Of a stretch of 64,000 nucleotides of DNA, positions 17,354-25,051 are shown in pieces (within the stretch, counting starts at the first letter, position 1; each line of letters starts with the position of its first letter). The stretch spans positions 568,063-632,062 of the forward strand of contig JACESU010000001.1 of the NCBI GenBank assembly GCA_013911655.1. The letters are read 5' to 3'. The DNA is from Alphaproteobacteria bacterium (lineage in GTDB: Bacteria; Pseudomonadota; Alphaproteobacteria; Caedimonadales; UBA1908). A program made the translations under genes and the position numbers. The notes under the pieces were generated by a model that saw only the letters and a program-made list of their open reading frames with translations, made no database searches and was not told the origin of the DNA.

Positions 17354-17977
17354 ATGAGTAGGCTCATGGGTCTAAGACAACAACAAGCGCCAGAGCGCGA
17401 ACCGATTAGCCTTTTGCAAGCAAAAATTTTTCTGCATGTAGACGGAGATATTGAAGACGAGTTAATTGTACGTTTGATCAAAACCGCAAGGCAAGGCGTC
17501 GAATCCTACACAGGTAGATCTCTTATCAAACAAGCTTGGACTTTTACGTTTAATGCCGGATTTGCCGCTGCAAAAAGCGATGGCAGTTATCTGAGTCAAA
17601 GTCATAGTCGCGCCGTTGGCGGCATTGAGCTGCCAAGATCACCGTTTTTAGAGCTTATTGGAAAACCTCAGTTGAAAACAGGCTCGGGTAACAAGGAAAT
17701 TACCCAGTACCGCCTTGATACAGCGGGTCGGGTGGCACGTCTTCATGTGTCTGATATGAGCGATCCTCATGAAAACGTCGAAGTCACCTTTTGGGCGGGA
17801 TACGGCGCAGATCCTGAAGAGGTGCCTGAACCTTTGCGACAAGGGGTCTTGATGACAGCAGCCAACCTTTATGAAGCAAGGGGAGCAGCTAATGATGCAG
17901 GGCTTATTCCTATGCCGCTGAGCGCCCCTGTCATACAACTGATTAAACCTTACCGCATGCAACGCTTTTTAGCATAG
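17354..17977 (+). CDS. Phage head-tail connector (gp6-like)
   Basis: 207 aa. ISLLQAKIFLHVDGDIEDEL followed by LIVRLIKTARQGVESYTGRS is the signature of the DNA-packaging/head-tail connector family (HK97 gp6-like; GTA gp6). VEVTFWAGYGADPEEVPEPL and LRQGVLMTAANLYEARG complete the match. The protein forms the ring below the portal. Position after the capsid gene is as in GTA clusters. Confidence 0.85.
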   Translation: MSRLMGLRQQQAPEREPISLLQAKIFLHVDGDIEDELIVRLIKTARQGVESYTGRSLIKQAWTFTFNAGFAAAKSDGSYLSQSHSRAVGGIELPRSPFLELIGKPQLKTGSGNKEITQYRLDTAGRVARLHVSDMSDPHENVEVTFWAGYGADPEEVPEPLRQGVLMTAANLYEARGAANDAGLIPMPLSAPVIQLIKPYRMQRFLA

Positions 17978-18007
17978 CGACTCTCAAAACATTAAAAGGA
18001 TAAAGTC

Positions 18008-18382
18008 ATGGCTTTAAAAAAGTCACTGCATGTGCGCGTGCGCCTCATGCGGCGTACCTTGATGCCTGATGAATATGGAGGTTTTCAAGAAACCTGGCAT
18101 CCCCATGAAGAACGGTGGGGGGTGCTTCATCATATGGACCGTTTCTTGCCGTCACTCATGGCCATGCAAGGCATTGAAGACGGCGTACTGCCCAAAAAAC
18201 GTGCCCTATACGGTTTGAAGTTAAAGAGCGATCCCGAAAGAAAATCCTTTGAACGTTTTAGCTGGAAAAAGGCAACTTTTTCAGTCCTAAGCGAAGATGT
18301 GACTATCGCCGACAAAGGATATGATTTTTTCTGGGCTTGTCGCTACCTCGAGGAGGAACATTATGAAGAGTCTTCTCTTTGA
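18008..18382 (+). CDS. Phage head-tail adaptor (head-closure family)
   Basis: 124 aa. An N-terminal LHVRVRLMRRTLMPDEYGGF with QETWHPHEERWGVLHHMD is typical of small phage head-tail joining proteins (SPP1 gp16/HK97 gp7-like; GTA gp7). These beta-barrel proteins close the connector for tail attachment. The 3' end overlaps the next gene by 20 bases, supporting co-translation in the head module. Confidence 0.75.
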   Translation: MALKKSLHVRVRLMRRTLMPDEYGGFQETWHPHEERWGVLHHMDRFLPSLMAMQGIEDGVLPKKRALYGLKLKSDPERKSFERFSWKKATFSVLSEDVTIADKGYDFFWACRYLEEEHYEESSL

Positions 18383-18743
18383 AAAATATTTGCTTGAAAA
18401 AATGCGAGATTTGATGGCGTCAAAGTGGACCGGTCTTTTTACGCATATCCCTGCAAGCACCCCTTATCCGTACGGTCTTTTATGGGTAGGAGAGGTCAAA
18501 GGTATGGTGGGGGAGCCCTTTGTGAGCATCCCGTTTTCGGTCATGCTTATCACACAGTACCGAGGAAGTCAGCAAACGACAGAGCTTTTAGATCATCTAA
18601 AGCAAGGACTTGAAATGCCAAGCCTAAGGCCAGAAAGCTACCGACTTTTGGGGGTTAAAACCCAGACGGTCAAAGATCAACTTTTAAAACATACAACCAT
18701 GGATTGGCTTGTGCGCCTATCTCAAATACTTGTGGAGGGATGA
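18363..18743 (+). CDS. Tail-completion-like protein (DUF3168-type, GTA gp8 position)
   Basis: 126 aa. The start ATG at 18363 follows AGGAGGA; a longer frame from 18321 lies inside the adaptor gene. LEKMRDLMASKWTGLFTHIP and the FSVMLITQYRGSQQTTELL segment fit the small alpha-beta tail-terminator/completion proteins placed after the head-tail adaptor in HK97 and GTA modules. The family assignment rests mainly on position and general pattern. Confidence 0.6.
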   Translation: MKSLLFEKYLLEKMRDLMASKWTGLFTHIPASTPYPYGLLWVGEVKGMVGEPFVSIPFSVMLITQYRGSQQTTELLDHLKQGLEMPSLRPESYRLLGVKTQTVKDQLLKHTTMDWLVRLSQILVEG

Positions 18744-18745
18744 AA

Positions 18746-18934
18746 ATGTCATTAGGGAAAACTATAGAAAAACCTAAGGAAAAACCTTTAAAAATTGCCC
18801 CAAGAGCTAAGGATTCTTTAGATGAGTTAAATCAACAAGCCACAGAAGACGGGGTGATCAGAGCCCTTGAAGGATTTCTTCGCCATCAAGCCCTAACAAC
18901 GCCTCTTGCCATGCCTCGGTGGGTGAAATGGTAG
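18746..18934 (+). CDS. Small phage-block protein, unknown function
   Basis: 62 aa starting at 18746, seven bases after GGAGG and three bases after the previous stop. It is lysine-rich at the N-terminus, with a helical, acidic middle (DSLDELNQQATEDGVIRALE). In size and position it resembles small ORFs found after tail genes in GTA-like clusters (such as the gp10 region), but I do not recognise a family. Confidence 0.5.
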   Translation: MSLGKTIEKPKEKPLKIAPRAKDSLDELNQQATEDGVIRALEGFLRHQALTTPLAMPRWVKW

Positions 18935-18941
18935 GTTGCCC

Positions 18942-19463
18942 ATGGAAACACAACTGATCTTAAGCAGAGGCGGGTTCCCCCCGTACTCAGCACGCGGATG
19001 TCAACAAACGCTCACCCCTCTCAAAACAGGTGAATTTAGGCGCACTGTTAATGGCATGCTTGTTTTTACAGGTAGTGAAAAGCACCGAAAATATCAATCG
19101 GTCTTGAGCTGCCGGGACGCAGCGCCTCCTTCTTTTGAAGGGCTTTGGCAGGGAGAGACGGTGGAAGTATCTTGTCTTCAACGTCTTGTGCAAGAGGTAA
19201 CGCTTACCTCTAAGACGCTGCAGATTGTTCTCGATCGGCCTGCTGTCAAGGGTTCTGTGACGCTTCAAGTGAGGGGAGAGCCTTTGCTGCCCATGCTTGA
19301 AGCTCAAGGAAGTGAGGTGAGTATAACCGAAAGGGTCTATGAAGGACAAAAAGGGTACTTAAGCTACCGCCCCATCCTGACCATGCGGGTCATTTCCTTT
19401 CATTTGGAAACCGATGAATGGGGCGCAGAAGTGGGTTGGACCCTGACCTTGGAGGAGATTTAA
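18942..19463 (+). CDS. Phage-block protein of unknown function (possible tail component)
   Basis: 173 aa from ATG 18942; a TTG six bases earlier is in frame. The protein is beta-rich, with N-terminal LILSRGGFPPYSARGCQQTL and a C-terminal run of alternating hydrophobic residues. I recognise no family. It is followed at once, and overlapped by four bases, by the convergent EamA transporter gene, so the phage block is interrupted here. GTA clusters would carry the major tail protein and tape measure around this point; neither is seen. Confidence 0.5.
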   Translation: METQLILSRGGFPPYSARGCQQTLTPLKTGEFRRTVNGMLVFTGSEKHRKYQSVLSCRDAAPPSFEGLWQGETVEVSCLQRLVQEVTLTSKTLQIVLDRPAVKGSVTLQVRGEPLLPMLEAQGSEVSITERVYEGQKGYLSYRPILTMRVISFHLETDEWGAEVGWTLTLEEI

Positions 19464-20458
19464 CTACGCTCGTCTTGAGCGCATAAATCAACTTCGATGG
19501 GTTTTGGAGCCTCAGGGGCACCCTCTTTTCGTTTGTGATGGGTCTCGTAGTAGGCGATGGCAAAGGTGCTTGGCACGATGATGGCCGCGCCCGCCAAAGT
19601 CCACTGGCACGGAATTTCCCCGAAAATAAGAAACCCAAAGATGCCGGCAAGAATCATCTCGAGATATCTGAAAGGGGCAAGGGCAGAAACGTCAGTTGCG
19701 GCAAAAGCCTTCAGCAAGAAGAACAGAATCAAGTTACCTCCTGCTCCTAAAACAAGAAGAATACCAAGGTCTGATAGCTGTGGTGTTTGCCAAACGGTGT
19801 AAGCAGGGTAGGCGCCAAAAAGGGTTGTGCCAAGAGCAATGTAAAACATCATGGAAAGCGTTGATTCCTCGACCACAAAACGCTTGTTGAGGATGTCGCT
19901 AAGCGCAAACATCATGGCGGCCGAAATCAAAAAGAGGGTGCCGTTGTTGAGGGATAAAAGCGAGTCGAAAAACCCGCCGTTGCCAGAATGCCCCACAACA
20001 ATCAAGAGGATGCCCATAAAGCCTGCCAGGGTTGCAAGACTTCTTTGCCATCCGACCTTTTCGTTCAAAAAGACGGCGGCCATGGGTAAGACAAAAAGCT
20101 GGGTGGTTTGGGCAAAGGTGCTGACGACTGTTAGGGGAACCATGGTGAGGCCCGTGGTCCAACAAGCAATGGCACCAAAGAGAAGGGCCGCGCGCAAAAC
20201 ATGAAGAGAAGGACGCTTTGTGTAAAAAGAGCCAGCCTTACGAAAGTAAAGCATGACCGGTAAAAGCGTCAGGGTTGCAAAGAGAAAGCGGAAAAAAGCG
20301 ATCTCCATGGCAGGAAGCCTCGATCCCGCAAAGCGCATTAAAATATCGTTGGTGTTACTGGTGAGAGCGACCATGAAGACCCAGAAAATTCCTTGGGTAT
20401 ATCCTGGGCGTCTGAACCACGAAACGGTATTTGGGGACGTGGCAAAAGAGTGGGGCAT
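19460..20458 (-). CDS. EamA/DMT-family transporter
   Basis: 332 aa inner-membrane protein with about ten hydrophobic helices arranged as two repeated EamA halves. FWVFMVALTSNTNDILMRFA, MEIAFFRFLFATLTLLP and the second-half PFRYLEMILAGIFGFLIFGE are typical of drug/metabolite transporters. The substrate cannot be predicted. It lies on the opposite strand inside the phage-like block, and its 3' end overlaps the phage gene before it by four bases. It therefore marks either an insertion into the block or the scar of a deletion that removed tail genes. Confidence 0.85.
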   Translation of the reverse strand: MPHSFATSPNTVSWFRRPGYTQGIFWVFMVALTSNTNDILMRFAGSRLPAMEIAFFRFLFATLTLLPVMLYFRKAGSFYTKRPSLHVLRAALLFGAIACWTTGLTMVPLTVVSTFAQTTQLFVLPMAAVFLNEKVGWQRSLATLAGFMGILLIVVGHSGNGGFFDSLLSLNNGTLFLISAAMMFALSDILNKRFVVEESTLSMMFYIALGTTLFGAYPAYTVWQTPQLSDLGILLVLGAGGNLILFFLLKAFAATDVSALAPFRYLEMILAGIFGFLIFGEIPCQWTLAGAAIIVPSTFAIAYYETHHKRKEGAPEAPKPIEVDLCAQDERS

Positions 20459-20575
20459 TTTTAACCTAAAAAAACAAAGACGTCACTTAGCAGCTATTTA
20501 AGTGCTTTATGCCTTATAAATCAGGACTTGTCTACATGTTAGTTAGAAATAAATCAAATACTATTGGAAAACAAA

Positions 20576-22465
20576 ATGGCATTCTATTTCTATTTTTTAA
20601 ATCATAATGAAAAAGAATCAATTCACCAAAAAGAGCCAGATCTTTTAAATATTTTTAATATTGAAATTGCAGGAAAAGAAGGCCAACTTCCCTACTTGCG
20701 TCTGCGTGTGCAGAATATGGGAGTAGGACTTAACACCCTTGCCAAGAAAAGAGGGTGCTTGTTCTATGAGCGCGCTGAACAAGAAAGGGAGCTCCTTTTT
20801 TACGGACGCCTTGTGAGTGTAGCTGAAAATCCAGAAGGAGAGACGGTCGAACTTTTGCTTGTGGCCGAATCACCCACCCATGATCAAGATTTGCAAGCCC
20901 TGACACAGACACTGCAACAGTCTCCTTTGTGGGACCCCCTGTTTGTCTCTAAAGAACATTTGAATGACCCGAGTGAAGTATTGGAAACGCGCGCTGAGCA
21001 TTTTTATTGGTGTCGTACGACCAATAAGGTTTCGCTTTCATCTCTTTTTTGGGGCAGGCAGTCGCTCAAGGTGGGTAGTGATTTTTATAAGGATAGTTTG
21101 GATATTAAACTTTGTGCGGCCCCGCTTGAGGGGGTCCGAGTCATTTTAAAAGCATCCTGGTTACAAAAGTATCAAGGGGTGAGTGACGTCACGTCCCTTT
21201 TACGGGCACGGTTTCCGGGTGGTCTTGTGAATTCCCTTACAGGTGAAGATCTAGCGGCAAAGTGGTGGCGTACGGGTGAGCATCTTGGGCGTTCGGGCTA
21301 TTGGGTTGATCATAGTGAGCTTAAGGAAATTACACCTCCTCGAACGGGGGTACTTAACCTTTATCCCGCTTATTCCGTCAAGGTATGGGCCTCTCCCCAT
21401 GATCCCTATACCAAGAATGTAAAAGCGCCTAAAGAAGTCAGATTCAAAAGAAAATGGTTTCATGCAAAGCTTATTTTGGGCTGGAAATACCGACAGAAAC
21501 GCTCGGAGTATGTAGAGCTTTTTCTTCCTCATCACGTTCAAGAGTTAGGTGTTCCTTTGTCAGCGGTCAGGACGCTTCGGATTCCGCTTCAGGGGGCTAA
21601 CTTTATGGATGAATCCACGCCTTGGCGGTCGGGAATTTATTATACAGCGGGATTTCACGTGGTGTACGGAGAAAAAATCTATCGCTGCGTTGAAGGCCAC
21701 CGGGCGGCCCTTTCTTTTGACGGGTATGAAAAGGATTTTTGGGAAGAGGTGGGGGCACTTCCCGATCTTGAGCCGTTTCGTGCAAGGGCGAGTTTTTTCA
21801 CAACGGCGCGCGGTCACCAAGCCATTGCCCACGCTCTTGAAATTGCCAAAGCCCATTTGGCGGCATCCGCACGGGCTGTGGAAATAAAATTTTCGGCCCC
21901 CTTTGATGCCCTTTCAGGGATCACCTGTGATCATGATGTGACGCTGATCGACCCAAGACTTCCCGAAGGACAAGCGCAAGGTAAAGTTGTCTCGTACCGT
22001 CTGGTGGCGGACGGCGGAAAAGGCATTTTTCGGGCAGATGTGGTGCTGGCGTGTGCCGTCGGAAAAGGGCCACAAATGCCCATGAATCAAGACGTGGAAG
22101 AAGTAAAGAATCCTATGATTTATAAGGGGGAATCACCGTCAAAAGAGCTTAAAAGTCCATCGGGCTTGGCCTTTAAGGCTGTTTATGATCAAGGACCTAC
22201 GCGAGGCCTTTTAAATCCCCAAGGGATGAGTGCCATTGATCTTGTGGAGGAAATCCATATTGCCGGGGATCCAGACACTCAAAATCTTCATCTTTTAGAG
22301 CATCAATATCCTAAACGGCATCATTTGTTATCCTGCCTGAGGGAAAAGAAAACCGAGATCTTTATGCGTCTGAAAGATTTGCGCACTAAGGGAAGTTTGA
22401 AACACCGGATCCACCTTAACGTCCTAAGCACGTGGACAGCGCCTGCGCAAGTTCATCTGGGATAA
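20576..22465 (+). CDS. Large phage tail-hub-like protein with a carbohydrate-binding-like motif
   Basis: 629 aa from ATG 20576 (an in-frame TTG lies at 20564). The first 250 residues (FNIEIAGKEGQLPYLRLRVQ, LLFYGRLVSVAENPEGETVE, SPLWDPLFVSKEHLNDP) resemble, from memory, a large tail-region protein common in alphaproteobacterial prophages, so a tail-hub or baseplate role is likely. Around residues 350-375 there is WRSGIYYTAGFHVVYGEKIY followed by RCVEGH, which looks like a small chitin/carbohydrate-binding module (CBM5/12 type). A related motif occurs in the gene at 23447. It follows the EamA gene and begins the second half of the phage block. Confidence 0.6.
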   Translation: MAFYFYFLNHNEKESIHQKEPDLLNIFNIEIAGKEGQLPYLRLRVQNMGVGLNTLAKKRGCLFYERAEQERELLFYGRLVSVAENPEGETVELLLVAESPTHDQDLQALTQTLQQSPLWDPLFVSKEHLNDPSEVLETRAEHFYWCRTTNKVSLSSLFWGRQSLKVGSDFYKDSLDIKLCAAPLEGVRVILKASWLQKYQGVSDVTSLLRARFPGGLVNSLTGEDLAAKWWRTGEHLGRSGYWVDHSELKEITPPRTGVLNLYPAYSVKVWASPHDPYTKNVKAPKEVRFKRKWFHAKLILGWKYRQKRSEYVELFLPHHVQELGVPLSAVRTLRIPLQGANFMDESTPWRSGIYYTAGFHVVYGEKIYRCVEGHRAALSFDGYEKDFWEEVGALPDLEPFRARASFFTTARGHQAIAHALEIAKAHLAASARAVEIKFSAPFDALSGITCDHDVTLIDPRLPEGQAQGKVVSYRLVADGGKGIFRADVVLACAVGKGPQMPMNQDVEEVKNPMIYKGESPSKELKSPSGLAFKAVYDQGPTRGLLNPQGMSAIDLVEEIHIAGDPDTQNLHLLEHQYPKRHHLLSCLREKKTEIFMRLKDLRTKGSLKHRIHLNVLSTWTAPAQVHLG

Positions 22466-22487
22466 GGTTAACGACGAAGGAAAAGCC

Positions 22488-23420
22488 ATGTTTTTTACAA
22501 AAGAAGTGAGGTCTCAGGGGGAACGTCCCTATGGGCGCAAAGATTTTATTGCCTCAACGGACGATGAGAATACGGATCTGGGTGTTCTTGAGACCAAAAA
22601 TCGACAGGGAAAACAGATTGTACAACATCTACAAGAAAGTCTCCTTCCTGACGTGCTGATCCTTAAGTGTAAAATCCAAGGGGTCCCGCTTCAACATAAA
22701 ACTGCGTTGATGGGGCTTCACACGGAAGGGAGAGCACTTCCTATGATTCCTTTCTATGGAGAGCAAATCCTTGAAAAAAAACAACGCGGTCATTGCCATT
22801 ATAGCGTACACGAGGCTGTGAATCTTCTGTTCACGGGAAAAGGTTATTGTTCCTTAGACGGGAAAGACCGCACCCTTGAGCACGCTGATTTTAACCTGAG
22901 CGCCACAGAGAAAAATATCCTTTTGACGAAGCAATTCAAAGTGCAAACAGGTGCCCATCTTGTACAGCGACAAAGGCGCCTACCAAATGGCGATTGGAGT
23001 GTCACCTTACCAAGGGGCGGGGCAAGTTTGCTGAAGACGCTTCCCTTTATAGCGTACGGCGGATACGTCAAACCGGGCGCCCCTCTTGATCAGATCACGC
23101 AGATCTTTGGGACTCTTGAAAAGGCTGAAATAGGAAAAGGATATAAGCTGCACCTAAGAAGCCAAAAAGACCTTGAAGAGATGAATATTTTGATCCCCCA
23201 AGGTGGATGGATCCAAGAGACCGCGTATGCCTTTAACGAAATCTTTTTTGGAGATGAAAAGTTGTCCTTGGCGGGGTTGATTGACGTCGGAAAAGCGCGC
23301 GTTGATCTCTTTTTTGGAGAGGAAGAAAGGGCATCCGAGCGCTATACATACGAGTCTTTTAAATACGAGCAACAAGATCCCGCAACAGGGACCGTTGATC
23401 TGTATTTCAAAGCTCAATAA
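22488..23420 (+). CDS. Phage-block protein of unknown function
   Basis: 310 aa behind AAGGAAAAG. I recognise no family. N-terminal EVRSQGERPYGRKDFIASTD and the C-terminal GWIQETAYAFNEIFFGDEKL give no clear domain. It lies between the hub-like protein and the coiled-coil tail protein with gaps of about 25 bases, so it is probably a structural tail component. Confidence 0.55.
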   Translation: MFFTKEVRSQGERPYGRKDFIASTDDENTDLGVLETKNRQGKQIVQHLQESLLPDVLILKCKIQGVPLQHKTALMGLHTEGRALPMIPFYGEQILEKKQRGHCHYSVHEAVNLLFTGKGYCSLDGKDRTLEHADFNLSATEKNILLTKQFKVQTGAHLVQRQRRLPNGDWSVTLPRGGASLLKTLPFIAYGGYVKPGAPLDQITQIFGTLEKAEIGKGYKLHLRSQKDLEEMNILIPQGGWIQETAYAFNEIFFGDEKLSLAGLIDVGKARVDLFFGEEERASERYTYESFKYEQQDPATGTVDLYFKAQ

Positions 23421-23446
23421 ACGCATTAACAAAATAGGAGTCTAAT

Positions 23447-24001
23447 ATGAGCATGACCTTGTCCAGAAATAAAGGGTCCCCCCTTACCTTTGAAGAACTT
23501 GACCAAAATTTTGAGGAACTTGATAAAAAAGTAAAGCACTTAGAGGAAACGTCTCTTCCAGGAGAAGGACTTAAGGAAATTATTCAAGAGGGGGATGAAC
23601 TTATTTTTGAAAGCACTTTTGGTCGAAACTTGGGACGGGCAAGGCTTCCTATGCCGCTTTTTCACCACAAGGGGGTATGGAAAGCCCAGACATCCTACGT
23701 TTATGGCAGCCTTGTGACATGGCAAAACAAAGTTTACTGCTGTCACACCTCTCACGTCAGCGAAGAGATCTTGAGTGAACACATGTGGAGTCTGCTTTTG
23801 CAGGTGCCAGAAACAGAAAAACAAGTCATCGCCACGAGTAGCGCTGAGGCAGCCCAGACACTTCCCTTGCTCCCCCTTTACGATAAAGAAGTGCTGCCAG
23901 AACCCGCCATGGGAAAGCTTTGCTTGATGACCGATAGTACGGGCCTATTTGTGCTGATCGGTGGGTGCGATAAGTGGCATACTTTTCAAAAATTAGCGTA
24001 A
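23447..24001 (+). CDS. Tail-fibre-like protein with coiled coil and carbohydrate-binding-like motif
   Basis: 184 aa, ribosome site AGGAGT. The N-terminus LSRNKGSPLTFEELDQNFEE leads into a short coiled coil (LDKKVKHLEE), a form seen at the start of many phage tail-fibre subunits. Residues 77-102 read GVWKAQTSYVYGSLVTWQNK then VYCCHTSH, a W-Y-G-V-Y-C-H pattern like a CBM5/12 module. The C-terminal part may be a small tip domain. It probably binds the envelope or host polysaccharide (inference). Confidence 0.55.
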   Translation: MSMTLSRNKGSPLTFEELDQNFEELDKKVKHLEETSLPGEGLKEIIQEGDELIFESTFGRNLGRARLPMPLFHHKGVWKAQTSYVYGSLVTWQNKVYCCHTSHVSEEILSEHMWSLLLQVPETEKQVIATSSAEAAQTLPLLPLYDKEVLPEPAMGKLCLMTDSTGLFVLIGGCDKWHTFQKLA

Positions 24002-24015
24002 AAAGGAGACCTGCA

Positions 24016-24465
24016 ATGATCAGTTCAAAAGCTGTCGATATCCTTGCACGGACCTTATATGGAGAGGCAAGGGGAGAATACATTCGCCGTGATGGGGGGA
24101 TAAGTGCCCTTATGGGCATTGCCAACGTTGTGATGAACCGAGTCGGACACCAATCGTGGTTTGGCAAAACCATTGAAGAGGTCTGTTTAAAGCCCTATCA
24201 GTTTTCTTGTTGGAATGAAAATGATCCCAACAGACCCGTTTTGTTACAAGTTCAATCAAGAAAAGATAAGGTTTTTGACACGTGCCTGGATGTCGCAAAA
24301 AGTGTGAGCGATGGTTCTTGGCCTGATATCACCCATGGAAGCGATCATTATTACGCTGTATGGCTTCCACGGGCGCCGAAGTGGGCCGTGGGAAAAATGC
24401 CTCGCTTTAAAGTAGGGCAACATGTTTTTTTTAAGCTGCACCCCGCTGAAGGAGCGCCGTATTGA
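24016..24465 (+). CDS. Cell-wall hydrolase (SleB-type)
   Basis: 149 aa from ATG 24016 behind AAGGAG; the longer frame from 23974 lies in the previous gene. ILARTLYGEARGEYIRRDGG with the catalytic Glu, then ALMGIANVVMNRV, YQFSCWNENDPNR and ITHGSDHYYA are the landmarks of the SleB/CwlJ lysozyme-like hydrolases used as phage or GTA endolysins. No signal peptide is seen, so the neighbouring holin gene would provide export. The stop overlaps the holin start. Confidence 0.85.
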   Translation: MISSKAVDILARTLYGEARGEYIRRDGGISALMGIANVVMNRVGHQSWFGKTIEEVCLKPYQFSCWNENDPNRPVLLQVQSRKDKVFDTCLDVAKSVSDGSWPDITHGSDHYYAVWLPRAPKWAVGKMPRFKVGQHVFFKLHPAEGAPY

Positions 24466-24995
24466 GCGGGCCATTTCTAGGTGCAGCACTCGCCCTTTCT
24501 GAGATGGTGCCGTCCCTTGCCAAATGGTTTTCCGCGGATAGAGGGAATGAGTCAACAGGGCAAATGATTGCGGCTAAAGTCGTGCATGCAGCAAAACGGA
24601 TTACAGGACAAAAAGACGCCTCAAGTGCCGTTGAAATCCTGAGGCAAGATCCAAAGCTTTTTGTTGATTTTCAAAATGCTATGGCAAAGCTGGATCATGA
24701 TTTGGAACGGGCATTTATTGGGGACCGTCAAAGTGCCAGAGCCAGAGATATTGCCATGGCACAGTCGGGCAAGCGTAATGTGCGCGCGGACATCATGGTC
24801 GTCTCGGCGGCGGCGGGCCTTATTTTTTGTTTGGTCGCTCTTGCCCTTTACAAACAGTATTTGACGGGTGAAGCAGTGGGGATTATCTCGACGATTTCAG
24901 GGATTTTTGGATCATGTCTTAAGGACGCGTATTCATTTGAGTTTGGATCGTCTAGGGAAAGTAAGGACAAAGAACTTTTGACTTTCTTTAAATAA
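24462..24995 (+). CDS. Holin, GTA 3-TM type
   Basis: 177 aa starting at TTG 24462, seven bases after GGAG and overlapping the hydrolase stop by four bases. The helical N-terminal half includes ILRQDPKLFVDFQNAMAKLD and RQSARARDIA. Hydrophobic segments follow (VVSAAAGLIFCLVALALY and GIISTISGIFGSCLKDAYSF). This matches the layout I know for the gene-transfer-release holin family (GTA_holin_3TM). Together with the hydrolase it forms a two-gene lysis cassette at the end of the phage block. The TTG start may keep expression low. Confidence 0.7.
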   Translation: MSGPFLGAALALSEMVPSLAKWFSADRGNESTGQMIAAKVVHAAKRITGQKDASSAVEILRQDPKLFVDFQNAMAKLDHDLERAFIGDRQSARARDIAMAQSGKRNVRADIMVVSAAAGLIFCLVALALYKQYLTGEAVGIISTISGIFGSCLKDAYSFEFGSSRESKDKELLTFFK

Positions 24996-25000
24996 AAAGA

Positions 25001-25031
25001 GGTGCCAGATTGTCGCTTGTTTTCTGGCACC
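25001..25031. terminator. Convergent hairpin between holin and phytase-like genes
   Basis: GGTGCCAGA (25001-25009) pairs with TCTGGCACC (25023-25031). On the minus strand the stem is followed by TCTTTTT, a good terminator for the phytase-like gene; on the plus strand the T-run is poor. Confidence 0.7.
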
Positions 25032-25051
25032 TTAAGGTATTTCTGAAAAAC

